Shown piece by piece: positions 1 through 7,535 of a DNA stretch of 42,055 nucleotides. Under the pieces are notes generated by a model, which ran no database searches, was not told the DNA's origin, and saw nothing but the letters and a program-made list of their open reading frames with translations. The position numbers and the translations under genes were made by a program. This DNA comes from Clostridiaceae bacterium (GTDB taxonomy: Bacteria > Bacillota > Clostridia > Saccharofermentanales > DTU023). The stretch is from positions 1 to 42,055 of the forward strand of contig JAAYNE010000102.1 of assembly GCA_012521015.1 (NCBI GenBank). Reading direction: 5' to 3'. Within the stretch, counting starts at the first letter, position 1; each line of letters begins with the position of its first letter.

Positions 1-118
1 CCGTGGAGAAACAATAGTGTGACCCGCACGTTTCGTGGAGGTGGCTTGAATCCGGGCGAAATCCCGGATCTAGATAGATGATTGTCCTCGACAGAACCCG
101 GCTTACAGGTTTACTCAG
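1..118 (+). ncRNA. rnpB: RNase P RNA, 3' part (5' end outside window)
   Basis: This is the catalytic RNA of ribonuclease P, which removes 5' leaders from tRNA precursors. The recognisable part is the conserved 3' end: AGATAGATGATTG at about 73-85, followed by ACAGAACCCGGCTTA at about 91-105, which matches the near-universal end of bacterial RNase P RNA. The GAAA-type loop within the pairing arms at 50-68 also fits. The RNA probably ends near 115-120, where a T run (120-125) follows. The 5' part is cut off by the window edge, so the structural class cannot be judged. Confidence 0.9.
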
Positions 119-277
119 ATTTTTTCAAATAATTATTTTTCTTTCGCTAATGGCCATCTAAAATTATAACGATAGTGTTAAACAAATTTATATGATGAGA
201 ATGATATCACAAATTGAGGAAATTCATCATTATGTTACTTATTTCACAAAATAGTTTTAATAAAGATATATTTCATG

Positions 278-283
278 TATAAT
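278..283 (+). promoter_or_regulatory. possible -10 box for the ytxH-like operon
   Basis: A perfect TATAAT lies 45 bases before the ATG at 328, in an AT-rich stretch. The expected -35 position (about 255-260, TTTTAA) is a poor match, so this is only a candidate. The rest of the 119-327 gap shows nothing else recognisable. Confidence 0.3.
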
Positions 284-327
284 AATCCATATTATTTGTT
301 AATAAACGTTTTGAAAGGAGTAAATAT

Positions 328-636
328 ATGGGAGAATTATTTGGAAATTTATTTGGTTATCAAAAAAAATCAGAAGCTAGGGCTAATGTTGTAATCGGTA
401 CTTTAGCAGGCTTATTGCTTGGTACAGCAGCCGGACTTTTACTTGCCCCGCAATCAGGTAAAGAAACTCGTGAAGATATCGCCAGATTAGCTGAAAAAGG
501 TTACGAAAAAGCTGTTGCAGCTTCTCACACCGTTGTTGATTTTGTTAAAGATAAAAGCCAAGAAGTTTCAGAAAAATTTATCAAAAGAAAAGATAAAGCT
601 GCTGAAGATGTAGCTGAAGTAACAGAAGAAGCTTAA
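328..636 (+). CDS. YtxH-like general stress/envelope protein
   Basis: This is a 102-residue protein of the YtxH type, small Gram-positive proteins often linked to general stress but without a known biochemical activity. A glycine/alanine/leucine-rich hydrophobic segment at about residues 22-41 is followed by the family-typical LLLAPQSGKETRE motif, then a long charged helical tail (about 50-102) rich in Lys, Glu and Ala, likely amphipathic or coiled. The start is fixed by GAAAGGAG at 312-319, 8 bases before ATG. It is 28 bases upstream of a DUF948-like gene on the same strand, a pairing common in Bacillota. The family call is from sequence; envelope association is inferred from the membrane segment. 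Confidence 0.8.
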   Translation: MGELFGNLFGYQKKSEARANVVIGTLAGLLLGTAAGLLLAPQSGKETREDIARLAEKGYEKAVAASHTVVDFVKDKSQEVSEKFIKRKDKAAEDVAEVTEEA

Positions 637-664
637 GCTCAAGAAAACTAAAGTTGGTGGTTTC

Positions 665-1201
665 ATGTCTTATGTAATTTTTAGTGAAGTTACAATTTCC
701 TTAGATCAATTATTGAGTGTGCTATTGTCTTTGGCGGGTATAGTTGCACTAGTTTTTCTTGCGATTTTATTCTATCGTATGGCCGCTGCTTTGAAAAAAG
801 TAAAAGATCTGTTAGATGAAATGGCTTTGCCCTTAGCTCAAACAGTAAATCAATTACCCGAAGTAATTAAAAAAACTGATCAGAGTTTAGCCGATGTAAA
901 TACGATCACGGAATCTGCGGCAAAAAATGTACCTGTTATTTTGGATGAGGTTACAAATGTGACCAGTTCAGTAGGTGAGACAGTTGAAACGGTTGCAGAT
1001 ACAACAACCAATATTGTAGGAACTGTCAATAAACTCTTTAGCAGAGGTAAAAAAACTAGAGATCAAAAAGTAACTTCCAGGCCTAATCTTGAAGGTATCT
1101 TTTCCAAATTTACAAAAGTTGTTGGTATAATAAATTTTTTGAGAAGATTTAGACGTAAACGTAAAAGATCGAAATCAAGGAAAGCGAAAAGTAAATCTTA
1201 A
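665..1201 (+). CDS. DUF948-like membrane-anchored protein
   Basis: This is a 178-residue protein of unknown biochemical role. It has one N-terminal membrane span (about residues 14-37, VLLSLAGIVALVFLAILFY) and then a long helical region with alternating Leu/Val/Thr heptads (about 45-120, including LAQTVNQLPEVIKKTDQSL) that looks like a coiled coil, as in DUF948 proteins. The C-terminus (about 150-178) is very basic, with many Arg/Lys residues, and could touch nucleic acid or acidic lipids, which is inference. It follows the YtxH-like gene by 28 bases, in the same operon, and is closed by the terminator at 1313-1362. Confidence 0.7.
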   Translation: MSYVIFSEVTISLDQLLSVLLSLAGIVALVFLAILFYRMAAALKKVKDLLDEMALPLAQTVNQLPEVIKKTDQSLADVNTITESAAKNVPVILDEVTNVTSSVGETVETVADTTTNIVGTVNKLFSRGKKTRDQKVTSRPNLEGIFSKFTKVVGIINFLRRFRRKRKRSKSRKAKSKS

Positions 1202-1312
1202 TATTAAAGCTTTGTTTTAGAGAAAATCTTTAGCTTGAAAGATAACCTTAGTTTTTAAAGGATTTTCTTAGTTTTGCAAATCAATCTTAATTATTAAAGA
1301 TATTTTTTAAAT

Positions 1313-1362
1313 GGGCTATCTCAAAAGAAATAAGCTTTTGAGGTAGTCCTTTTGTTTTTTCC
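1313..1362 (+). terminator. intrinsic terminator after the DUF948-like gene
   Basis: A 15-base-pair stem (1313-1327 with 1335-1349, including one G-T pair) has a 7-base loop and is followed by a T-rich tail at 1350-1360. It ends the two-gene operon and separates it from the YfhO-family gene. Confidence 0.9.
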
Positions 1363-1471
1363 TCAATCAATTTCTGTTAGAATAAAAAACAGGTTTAATT
1401 AATAATTGAAAGAATCGTTTTATTTATAAATAGTAATACAAAAATACAGATTTGATTTGGAGCATTTGTTT

Positions 1472-4400
1472 ATGGAAAAATCCCAACCGGCATTCGCAAC
1501 TCAAACTTTATTTGATCCCCCGAAAAAACTTAGTAAATTAGGTCAAGGTAAATATTTTTTTCTGGCTTTCTTGATACCTTTACTGATTATAGGTTTAGCA
1601 TATGCAATCCAGAAGATTTATCCCTTCGGTTCAAAACATATCTTAACTATTGACTTATACCATCAATATGCACCATTTTTGCGCGAATTGAGATCAAAAT
1701 TATTGAGTGGAGATTCATTGTTCATCAGTTGGTCCGGCGGTATGGGTTTTAACTTCTTTGCAGTAATTACTTATTATCTGGCAAGTCCGTTTAATTTTTT
1801 ATTATTGTTATTCTCGGAGCAACAAATAAGTGAAGCAGTCTTATTACTTACAGTTTTGAAAATTGCAACCAGTGGTTTAACTTTTTATTGTTTTAGTTAT
1901 TTTTCCCAAAAACGCCATAGTTGGTTTTATATGGCAATAGCTTGTGGATATGCGCTTTCAGGATATACATTAGCTTATTCTTGGAATATAATGTGGCTGG
2001 ATACGATAATATTATTACCAATAGTAATCTTAGGATTAATATATTTGATCAGGAATCAGAAGACATGGTTATATGTAATCAGTCTTACCCTAACTTTGAT
2101 CGTCAATTACTATACAGCATTTTTTGTATGTGTCTTTTTAATTTTTTATTATTTTGTCTTATACATTCAAGAAACAAGTAAAAACAGAGAACTTAAAACA
2201 ATCAAAAAACATGCCGGGAAAAGTTTGCTGAAATTTGCCGGCGGATCACTACTTGCAGTAGGAATGGCTGCCATAACATTATTACCGACAATCATAGCTC
2301 TGACCAGAACTTCCGCTTCAGGAGATGTCTTCCCGCAAAAAATAGAATTTTTTCAACCGTTTATTGATTTTATCAGCAGGTTGATGACCTTGGCGTCTTT
2401 ATCAATTCGAGATGGAATGCCGAATCTCTATGTCGGGGCGATTTTACTCTTAATGCTTCCTCTATTTTTCAATAGTAAAAGAATCTCTTATTCTAATAAA
2501 ATAGCTCACACAGTCCTGATTTTCTTTTTGATAATCAGTCTGAATAATAATGTTTTGAATTTTATTTGGCACGGATTTCATTATCCGAATCAATTACCGT
2601 TTCGCAACTCTTTTGTGTTGATTTTTCTTTTATGCTCAATGGCTATAACGGCTTATGATTCTTGGCACGGCTCAGATAAAGTACCTTGGTTAAAAACTCT
2701 AGGTATTTGGATTGTTCTTTTACTATTTTTACAAAAAATTGATCAGGAAAAATATGAATTTTCTTTAATTTTAGTAACAATTCTGATCTTGTTCATTTTT
2801 GCTTTAATTCTTAATTCTGCCGAAGATCCTAGGGTAAAAAAAAGATTTATCTCTTTAGCCTTATTGTTCACCATGATTGTTGAACTTACAATCAATACAA
2901 TGGTTGGAATTGCTTCAATTAACGATAATGAATATTACGGGTCACGTGATGGATATTTAGCAGGTGAGTACCCTACCTCTGTTTTGCAAAGGGTAGAACA
3001 GATAAAGCAGGAATCGCCCAATGCAAGAGCGGCATTATGGCCGGATAAATGTGTAAATGACCCGATGTTGTTCGGTTTTCCCGGATTAACCATATTTGCT
3101 TCGACTTATCCCAAACAGCCGGTTCAATTATTTGCGAATTTAGGCTATGACAATAATGGAATTAACAGTTATCAAAATACCGGTTCTAATATTATTATGG
3201 ATTCTTTGTTTGGAATTAAATATAAAATTCTTGATCAAAACAGGGAAGAACAGGTTTCATTTTATGACGCAAAAGAAACTGACGGTATCACGGCACTATA
3301 CGAAAATAAATACGCTTTACCTTTATTATATTTTGTTCCCGATAATGCAGAAACATTCCAAACCTATTCTAACGATACAAGTTTTACTAATCAGAGAAAC
3401 CTAATTAAAGTATTGAATGGTGAACCTGAAATGTTGCAGCCCACAGATTTTTATTCTAATAATTCTGTCGGTTGTACTGTTGTTGAAGTATCGAATAATA
3501 AATTCCAAGTTGATCTGTTAGCTGAAGATCAAGCCGAATTTTCTTTTGAAATACAAGCGAGTCAGTCCGGCTATCATACTATTGCTTGGGATGCATCAGG
3601 CTTGCGATTTGATCAGGTTTATTTAAGTAAACCGGTAACCGAACAGAATGAAAATATTTCCGATTCAACCGCGGCAACTTTCAAACAAAACTTCAGTCGA
3701 AAAGGCACCTCTATTTCAGATTTAGGTTACTTAAATCAAGGCGAGAGAGTACAGGTTGTCTTTATGATTAACAAAAATGATTCCAATAACGGAAATATTG
3801 AATTCGAAGCAGCAGTAATTGATCAGGAAAAATTTGAAAGTTGGAATAACAGATTAGCAAAAATTTCTGTTAATCCAACTAAACATAATTCTGATTATTT
3901 ATCGGCAGAAATTGAATGCCCGGAAGCCGGGTATCTATTATTTACCTCAACTTTTGATCCGGGTTGGTCTGCCGAAGTTAATGATCAACAAATTGAGATC
4001 AGGTCTTTTGCCGATTCTTTAATGTTAATTCCGGTCACAGCCGGACATAATCAAATTGAATTGAAATTTATTCCACAAGGATTTTATCTTGCCGCAATTA
4101 TCAGTGGTGCGAGTATATTATGCGGATTGATCTTATTGATAATAATTATTATCGTAAAAAGCCAAAAAACTAAAAGAAAAGCTTTGTTATTACAAACAGA
4201 ATTAGCAACTAAATCCGGTTCACAGATTAGACCGATTGCTTTTGAAGTTAGTGAATCTTTAGAAAATAAACATCATCAATATACCGAATCTTCAAAATCT
4301 GATGAACTGTTCCAGTTTGATGAACCAATAAACGATCAAACTGATGAGTCTTCAGGATCCGATAACCCTCTTCAGCCTGATGTCACCGCAAAAACTTTTG

Positions 4401-4642
4401 AAGTAAAATTACCAGAGATTATTGAATTGTCTCAAAACAGCTATTCTCAAGAAAAACAAATATTTGACATGAAAAAGCATGAAGATCGAATTAACGAAAG
4501 AACTGTCAACGCCGATAAGGTTAATAGTGATATGGGAAATAATGAAGAAATAGAAGTTGGAGATGATAAAAATGTTACGGAGTCTTTGAATTTTAAAGAT
4601 AATGAGGACAATATAGTCACCAAAGATGATGAAACTGTATAA
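1472..4642 (+). CDS. YfhO-family multi-pass membrane protein with acidic tail
   Basis: This is a large polytopic membrane protein of the YfhO family (DUF6044-like/YfhO). In Bacillus, YfhO acts with a glycosyltransferase to put sugars on lipoteichoic acid, so a role in cell-envelope glycosylation outside the membrane is plausible but inferred. About a dozen hydrophobic helices fill residues 25-480. The first extracellular loop carries the family signature TIDLYHQYAPFLRELRSKLL and the SWSGGMGFNFFAV stretch. A soluble beta-rich domain follows, then a last span at about 870-895 and an unusual hydrophilic, Asp/Glu-rich tail of about 160 residues. The reading frame is open from a TTG at 1457, but GGAG at 1459-1462 sits 9 bases before ATG 1472, so that start was chosen. 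It appears to be transcribed alone. Confidence 0.85.
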   Translation: MEKSQPAFATQTLFDPPKKLSKLGQGKYFFLAFLIPLLIIGLAYAIQKIYPFGSKHILTIDLYHQYAPFLRELRSKLLSGDSLFISWSGGMGFNFFAVITYYLASPFNFLLLLFSEQQISEAVLLLTVLKIATSGLTFYCFSYFSQKRHSWFYMAIACGYALSGYTLAYSWNIMWLDTIILLPIVILGLIYLIRNQKTWLYVISLTLTLIVNYYTAFFVCVFLIFYYFVLYIQETSKNRELKTIKKHAGKSLLKFAGGSLLAVGMAAITLLPTIIALTRTSASGDVFPQKIEFFQPFIDFISRLMTLASLSIRDGMPNLYVGAILLLMLPLFFNSKRISYSNKIAHTVLIFFLIISLNNNVLNFIWHGFHYPNQLPFRNSFVLIFLLCSMAITAYDSWHGSDKVPWLKTLGIWIVLLLFLQKIDQEKYEFSLILVTILILFIFALILNSAEDPRVKKRFISLALLFTMIVELTINTMVGIASINDNEYYGSRDGYLAGEYPTSVLQRVEQIKQESPNARAALWPDKCVNDPMLFGFPGLTIFASTYPKQPVQLFANLGYDNNGINSYQNTGSNIIMDSLFGIKYKILDQNREEQVSFYDAKETDGITALYENKYALPLLYFVPDNAETFQTYSNDTSFTNQRNLIKVLNGEPEMLQPTDFYSNNSVGCTVVEVSNNKFQVDLLAEDQAEFSFEIQASQSGYHTIAWDASGLRFDQVYLSKPVTEQNENISDSTAATFKQNFSRKGTSISDLGYLNQGERVQVVFMINKNDSNNGNIEFEAAVIDQEKFESWNNRLAKISVNPTKHNSDYLSAEIECPEAGYLLFTSTFDPGWSAEVNDQQIEIRSFADSLMLIPVTAGHNQIELKFIPQGFYLAAIISGASILCGLILLIIIIIVKSQKTKRKALLLQTELATKSGSQIRPIAFEVSESLENKHHQYTESSKSDELFQFDEPINDQTDESSGSDNPLQPDVTAKTFEVKLPEIIELSQNSYSQEKQIFDMKKHEDRINERTVNADKVNSDMGNNEEIEVGDDKNVTESLNFKDNEDNIVTKDDETV

Positions 4643-4798
4643 TTTTATTATTAAAAATATTGCAAATAATATGAATAGTAACATTCTGACTTGTGCAAAA
4701 TTGAGATCGATCAGCTTGATATATTGTCATTAATAAGGTCTTTTTTGATTTATTTGTTAAACTACAACAATTTGCTAACATCTGCGAAACAAGTAAAA

Positions 4799-4827
4799 TT
4801 GACATTGATTTTTTTCTTTGTTATATT
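4799..4827 (+). promoter_or_regulatory. sigma-A promoter of the tRNA-Leu/tRNA-Trp unit
   Basis: TTGACA at 4799-4804 and TATATT at 4822-4827 are separated by exactly 17 bases. Transcription would begin near 4834, a few bases before the mature tRNA-Leu 5' end at 4841. Confidence 0.85.
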
Positions 4828-4840
4828 TGTTTAGTAACTC

Positions 4841-4927
4841 GCCGGAGTGTCGGAACTGGCAGACGAGATAGACTCAAAATCTGTTGTCCGTAAGGGCGTA
4901 TGGGTTCAAGTCCCATCTCCGGCACCA
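4841..4927 (+). tRNA. tRNA-Leu (anticodon CAA), CCA encoded
   Basis: This is a class II tRNA with a long variable arm. The acceptor stem GCCGGAG pairs with CTCCGGC at 4917-4923, the discriminator is A and CCA is encoded at 4925-4927. The anticodon loop CTCAAAA gives anticodon CAA, which reads UUG leucine codons. The T arm contains GGTTCAAGTCC. Confidence 0.97.
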
Positions 4928-4932
4928 AAATT

Positions 4933-4960
4933 AAATCAGCATTTTCAATAATGCTGATTT
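4933..4960 (+). other. hairpin between the two tRNAs
   Basis: A perfect 11-base-pair inverted repeat (AAATCAGCATT at 4933-4943 with its complement at 4950-4960) has a 6-base loop. It lacks a proper T tail, so it is more likely a processing or spacer hairpin, or a leaky terminator, in a two-tRNA transcript. Confidence 0.6.
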
Positions 4961-4970
4961 ATATATTTAT

Positions 4971-5045
4971 AGGGGAGTGGCTCAACGGTAGAGCAACGGT
5001 CTCCAAAACCGTCGGTTGCGGGTTCGAATCCTGTCTCCCCTGCCA
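4971..5045 (+). tRNA. tRNA-Trp (anticodon CCA), CCA encoded
   Basis: The acceptor stem AGGGGAG pairs with CTCCCCT (5035-5041), the discriminator is G and CCA is encoded at 5043-5045. The anticodon stem ACGGT/ACCGT encloses the loop CTCCAAA, giving anticodon CCA for UGG tryptophan codons. The T arm contains GGTTCGAATCC. It shares a transcript with the tRNA-Leu upstream. Confidence 0.97.
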
Positions 5046-5056
5046 AATTTGAAACG

Positions 5057-5105
5057 CAGTCGTTAATACAATTTTATATATGACGGCTGTTTATTTTTCT
5101 TTTTG
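5057..5105 (+). terminator. intrinsic terminator after the tRNA pair
   Basis: CAGTCGT (5057-5063) pairs with ACGGCTG (5083-5089) through one G-T pair, with an AT-rich loop, followed at once by a T-rich tail (5090-5104). Confidence 0.75.
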
Positions 5106-5404
5106 TAAATTCCAGACAAGCTTTGCGCTTATTATCAATGTAACGATTTGATAGATCTAAAACATCTTGATATTTCTTTAGATCGTCTATGTTTCTTCGT
5201 GAGTGTCAAATTAGCCATATAGCTAATACCATATCTAAAGACTGATTTCTCAGCTTATTAAGAATTAGACCATTGGCTAATAGACAAGTGCTGAGGAAAG
5301 ATTAAAATCAGGGTATTAAAAATAGCCTTTAATCCTAATAACACTAAAATCCTAATAACACTAAGAAATACTGGTTCTGAATAAACCATAAAGGAGAAAA
5401 TATC
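5106..5404. other. non-coding gap with a 17-bp direct repeat
   Basis: No gene was found here. The stretch contains a small perfect hairpin (ATTAGC 5210-5215 with GCTAAT 5222-5227) and a 17-base direct repeat, one copy starting at 5334 (CCTAATAACAC...) and the next at 5351. The repeat sits about 40 bases before the ribosome binding site of the first lipoprotein gene and could be part of its 5' leader; no convincing promoter was identified. Confidence 0.5.
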
Positions 5405-6481
5405 ATGAAAAAAGTAATTATTCGAAAAGGAGCTTTTTTGCTATTAGCTCTGATTATTCTGTTTTCTATTTCCGCTTGTGTCGATAAGTCGAAGCCGGAA
5501 AAACAAGATAAGTCTCTGGCGAGCAAAGTTGCGCTTGAAACCAAAGGTAAATCGGATAACAACCCACAGAATCAGGATCCTTCTGAATCTCAAGTTCAGG
5601 AATCAGGTGCGACAACGACAAAGCAGGATCCTTCCGAATCTCAAGTGCAGGAATCAGGCACGACAATGACAAAACCGGATGCCAAAGATGAGCCACTGGA
5701 ATTCGCTGTGAACAGCGATGAAGAGCAAGGTATTACTTTTGCCCGGCTGCAACCCGGGATAATATATGAGGACGAAATGGCGAAAATCAGCGTAGACGGA
5801 ATGGAGACGGTACAAGGCTACGGTTACCCGAAAATCTTGTTCAGCTTGGAAAATAAAAGCGATTTGACTCTTAATTTTTCAGACGATTATGTGATCGTCA
5901 ACGGAATAGTCCTTAACCTAAACATTTCCGATAGCATCGTGGATCCCCGCACCACAAATCAGGCTATCCTGGAATTAACTACATACGAATTGGAAAAGGC
6001 CCAAATTACCCATATCTCATCTGTCAAAATTGAGATGACCCTTGTTGACAATGAGACATGGGAAGATATTTATCCACTTCCCAGACTGACTGTTTCGTTT
6101 AAAGAAGATGAGGGAACTATCAAACCACAGAAGGAAGAGCGAGTACTGGCAGACAATGAGGAGGTGCGGATAACCCTGATCAAAACCGTACAGATTGAAG
6201 ATGGCATTATCTGCGATATGTTTGTTGAAAATAAAGGTAGTGAAGAAATCTCCGCTTCGGTTTCCGATTTTGTTCTTAATGGGGTCGAGATAGGGGGTTA
6301 TGGCTTCTATGCGGATATTCCCGTTGATTGTAAGGGAATCTTAGAAATCTACTTAAGTAGCATTCAGCTGAAAGACAATTATCACATTGACACTATGAAA
6401 GATTTTAGCGTTACGGTTGAGCTGACCAGCGATTCCAAACCAGATTATACGTTCATTGATGATTTACCGGTTTACCCGTAA
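5405..6481 (+). CDS. lipoprotein with two Ig-like domains
   Basis: This is a 358-residue surface lipoprotein of unknown function. The signal peptide (about residues 1-24) ends in the lipobox SISAC, making Cys25 the lipidated residue. A low-complexity linker (about 30-95) contains a repeated QDPSESQVQESG element. Two similar beta-sandwich-like domains follow (about 105-235 and 240-355). Each carries the pattern of hydrophobic strands around ENKS/ENKG and a VNG/LNG strand seen in clostridial Ig-like domains of secreted proteins. The ribosome binding site AAAGGAG lies just before ATG. It is the first of three consecutive lipoprotein genes with similar linkers, which suggests a shared extracellular role. 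The domain reading is by eye and the function is not known. Confidence 0.75.
   Translation: MKKVIIRKGAFLLLALIILFSISACVDKSKPEKQDKSLASKVALETKGKSDNNPQNQDPSESQVQESGATTTKQDPSESQVQESGTTMTKPDAKDEPLEFAVNSDEEQGITFARLQPGIIYEDEMAKISVDGMETVQGYGYPKILFSLENKSDLTLNFSDDYVIVNGIVLNLNISDSIVDPRTTNQAILELTTYELEKAQITHISSVKIEMTLVDNETWEDIYPLPRLTVSFKEDEGTIKPQKEERVLADNEEVRITLIKTVQIEDGIICDMFVENKGSEEISASVSDFVLNGVEIGGYGFYADIPVDCKGILEIYLSSIQLKDNYHIDTMKDFSVTVELTSDSKPDYTFIDDLPVYP
5573..5674 (+). repeat. 51-bp tandem duplication in the lipoprotein linker
   Basis: Two in-frame 51-base copies begin at 5573 and 5624 and differ at only a few positions. They encode QDPSESQVQESG followed by a Thr-rich stretch, lengthening the linker between lipid anchor and domains. 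Confidence 0.85.
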
Positions 6482-6641
6482 AAAACTATATAGATCAAGG
6501 CGGTCCGGTCCGCCCTCTGAATTGGATGTAATTTACGACACTGACACATACATACTACTGTTTTCCAAGTATCAATGTCGATATTAAAGAATCTACTGTA
6601 AGTAAAAGAAATGCAATTCATTGATTAAAGAGGTATTAAAA

Positions 6642-7490
6642 ATGAAGGATATAAACAGAAATATAAAATATAAGTTGCTGAGTTTCGCGTTGGCATTACT
6701 GCTGGTATTGGTTTCCTCGGCCTGTGGCAGAAAAAATGAAAACAGTTCATTATCGATAATAGACAGTACTGAGAAAACAGAGCCTGTAATCATTGCGAAT
6801 CCAACTACCCCAACAAGTTCGAATATAACTACTACGACAAGTTCTATTATAGCCACAACAACCCCGATTATAACATCTGAGACAAGTCAGATTATAACTA
6901 CCACAACAACAAGCCCGATAACTACCTCTGTAACCAGTTCAGATATAACCACTGCAACGAGTTCGGCTGCGCCTACTGCAACAAGTTCGAATACAAATAT
7001 CGAGATTGATTTGAACGCACCGGCCGACGAACCACCATTATTTAACTGGGCGTGTGGATCGTATTCGATCATGTTATATGATGAGTGGTTTTATGATGAA
7101 GAAACCAGTGGTGATACGCATGATCGTTTTATTCCGGAAGGTGATGACCGCCAAGGAATTATGATCGAAAACATTCCGATTCCGCTGGTTGATTTCTCTG
7201 AGGTTTATCAGGAATATGTCGATGCGTGGCTGGAGGGCGACTGGGCAACGGGTTCCGATCTTATTTTCGCAGGAGATGCCCATTATGACGCATTTCCAGG
7301 TGCGTTGACGCTTACTTATGATATTTATAACGGATCCGAAATAATCGCCGATATGATTATTATTGCAATCCAGGGAAATCACGCCGATACATTTGCACTT
7401 ATATACTGGGAAGAAATTGAACATGAGGGTGTGCCTTCCTACTACTATCAGGCGATGCGGATTTTTGAATCTTTTACCTTGTTAAACTGA
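6642..7490 (+). CDS. lipoprotein with Ser/Thr-rich linker and PsbP-like domain
   Basis: This is a predicted surface lipoprotein of 282 residues. The signal peptide ends in VSSAC, so Cys28 would be lipidated. A Thr/Ser-rich linker (about 45-120) consists of loose repeats of the type ITTTTSS. The C-terminal domain (about 130-282) begins FNWACGSYSIMLYDEWF and ends AMRIFESFTLL. This layout resembles the PsbP/DUF1795-like fold found in many clostridial lipoproteins; that assignment is tentative. The frame opens at a TTG (6621), but AAAGAGG at 6627-6633 is 8 bases before ATG 6642, so that start was taken. It lies between the Ig-like lipoprotein and the OppA-like lipoprotein, all on the plus strand. 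Confidence 0.75.
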   Translation: MKDINRNIKYKLLSFALALLLVLVSSACGRKNENSSLSIIDSTEKTEPVIIANPTTPTSSNITTTTSSIIATTTPIITSETSQIITTTTTSPITTSVTSSDITTATSSAAPTATSSNTNIEIDLNAPADEPPLFNWACGSYSIMLYDEWFYDEETSGDTHDRFIPEGDDRQGIMIENIPIPLVDFSEVYQEYVDAWLEGDWATGSDLIFAGDAHYDAFPGALTLTYDIYNGSEIIADMIIIAIQGNHADTFALIYWEEIEHEGVPSYYYQAMRIFESFTLLN

Positions 7491-7535
7491 TTTGAATCCG
7501 ACGTTGTCTGATTGTTATTGCATTAGGAGAAAAGA

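Noticed and set aside
6499-6514. GC-rich hairpin after the first lipoprotein gene as a terminator
   Set aside because: The stem is only 5 base pairs (GGCGG/CCGCC) and there is no T tail.
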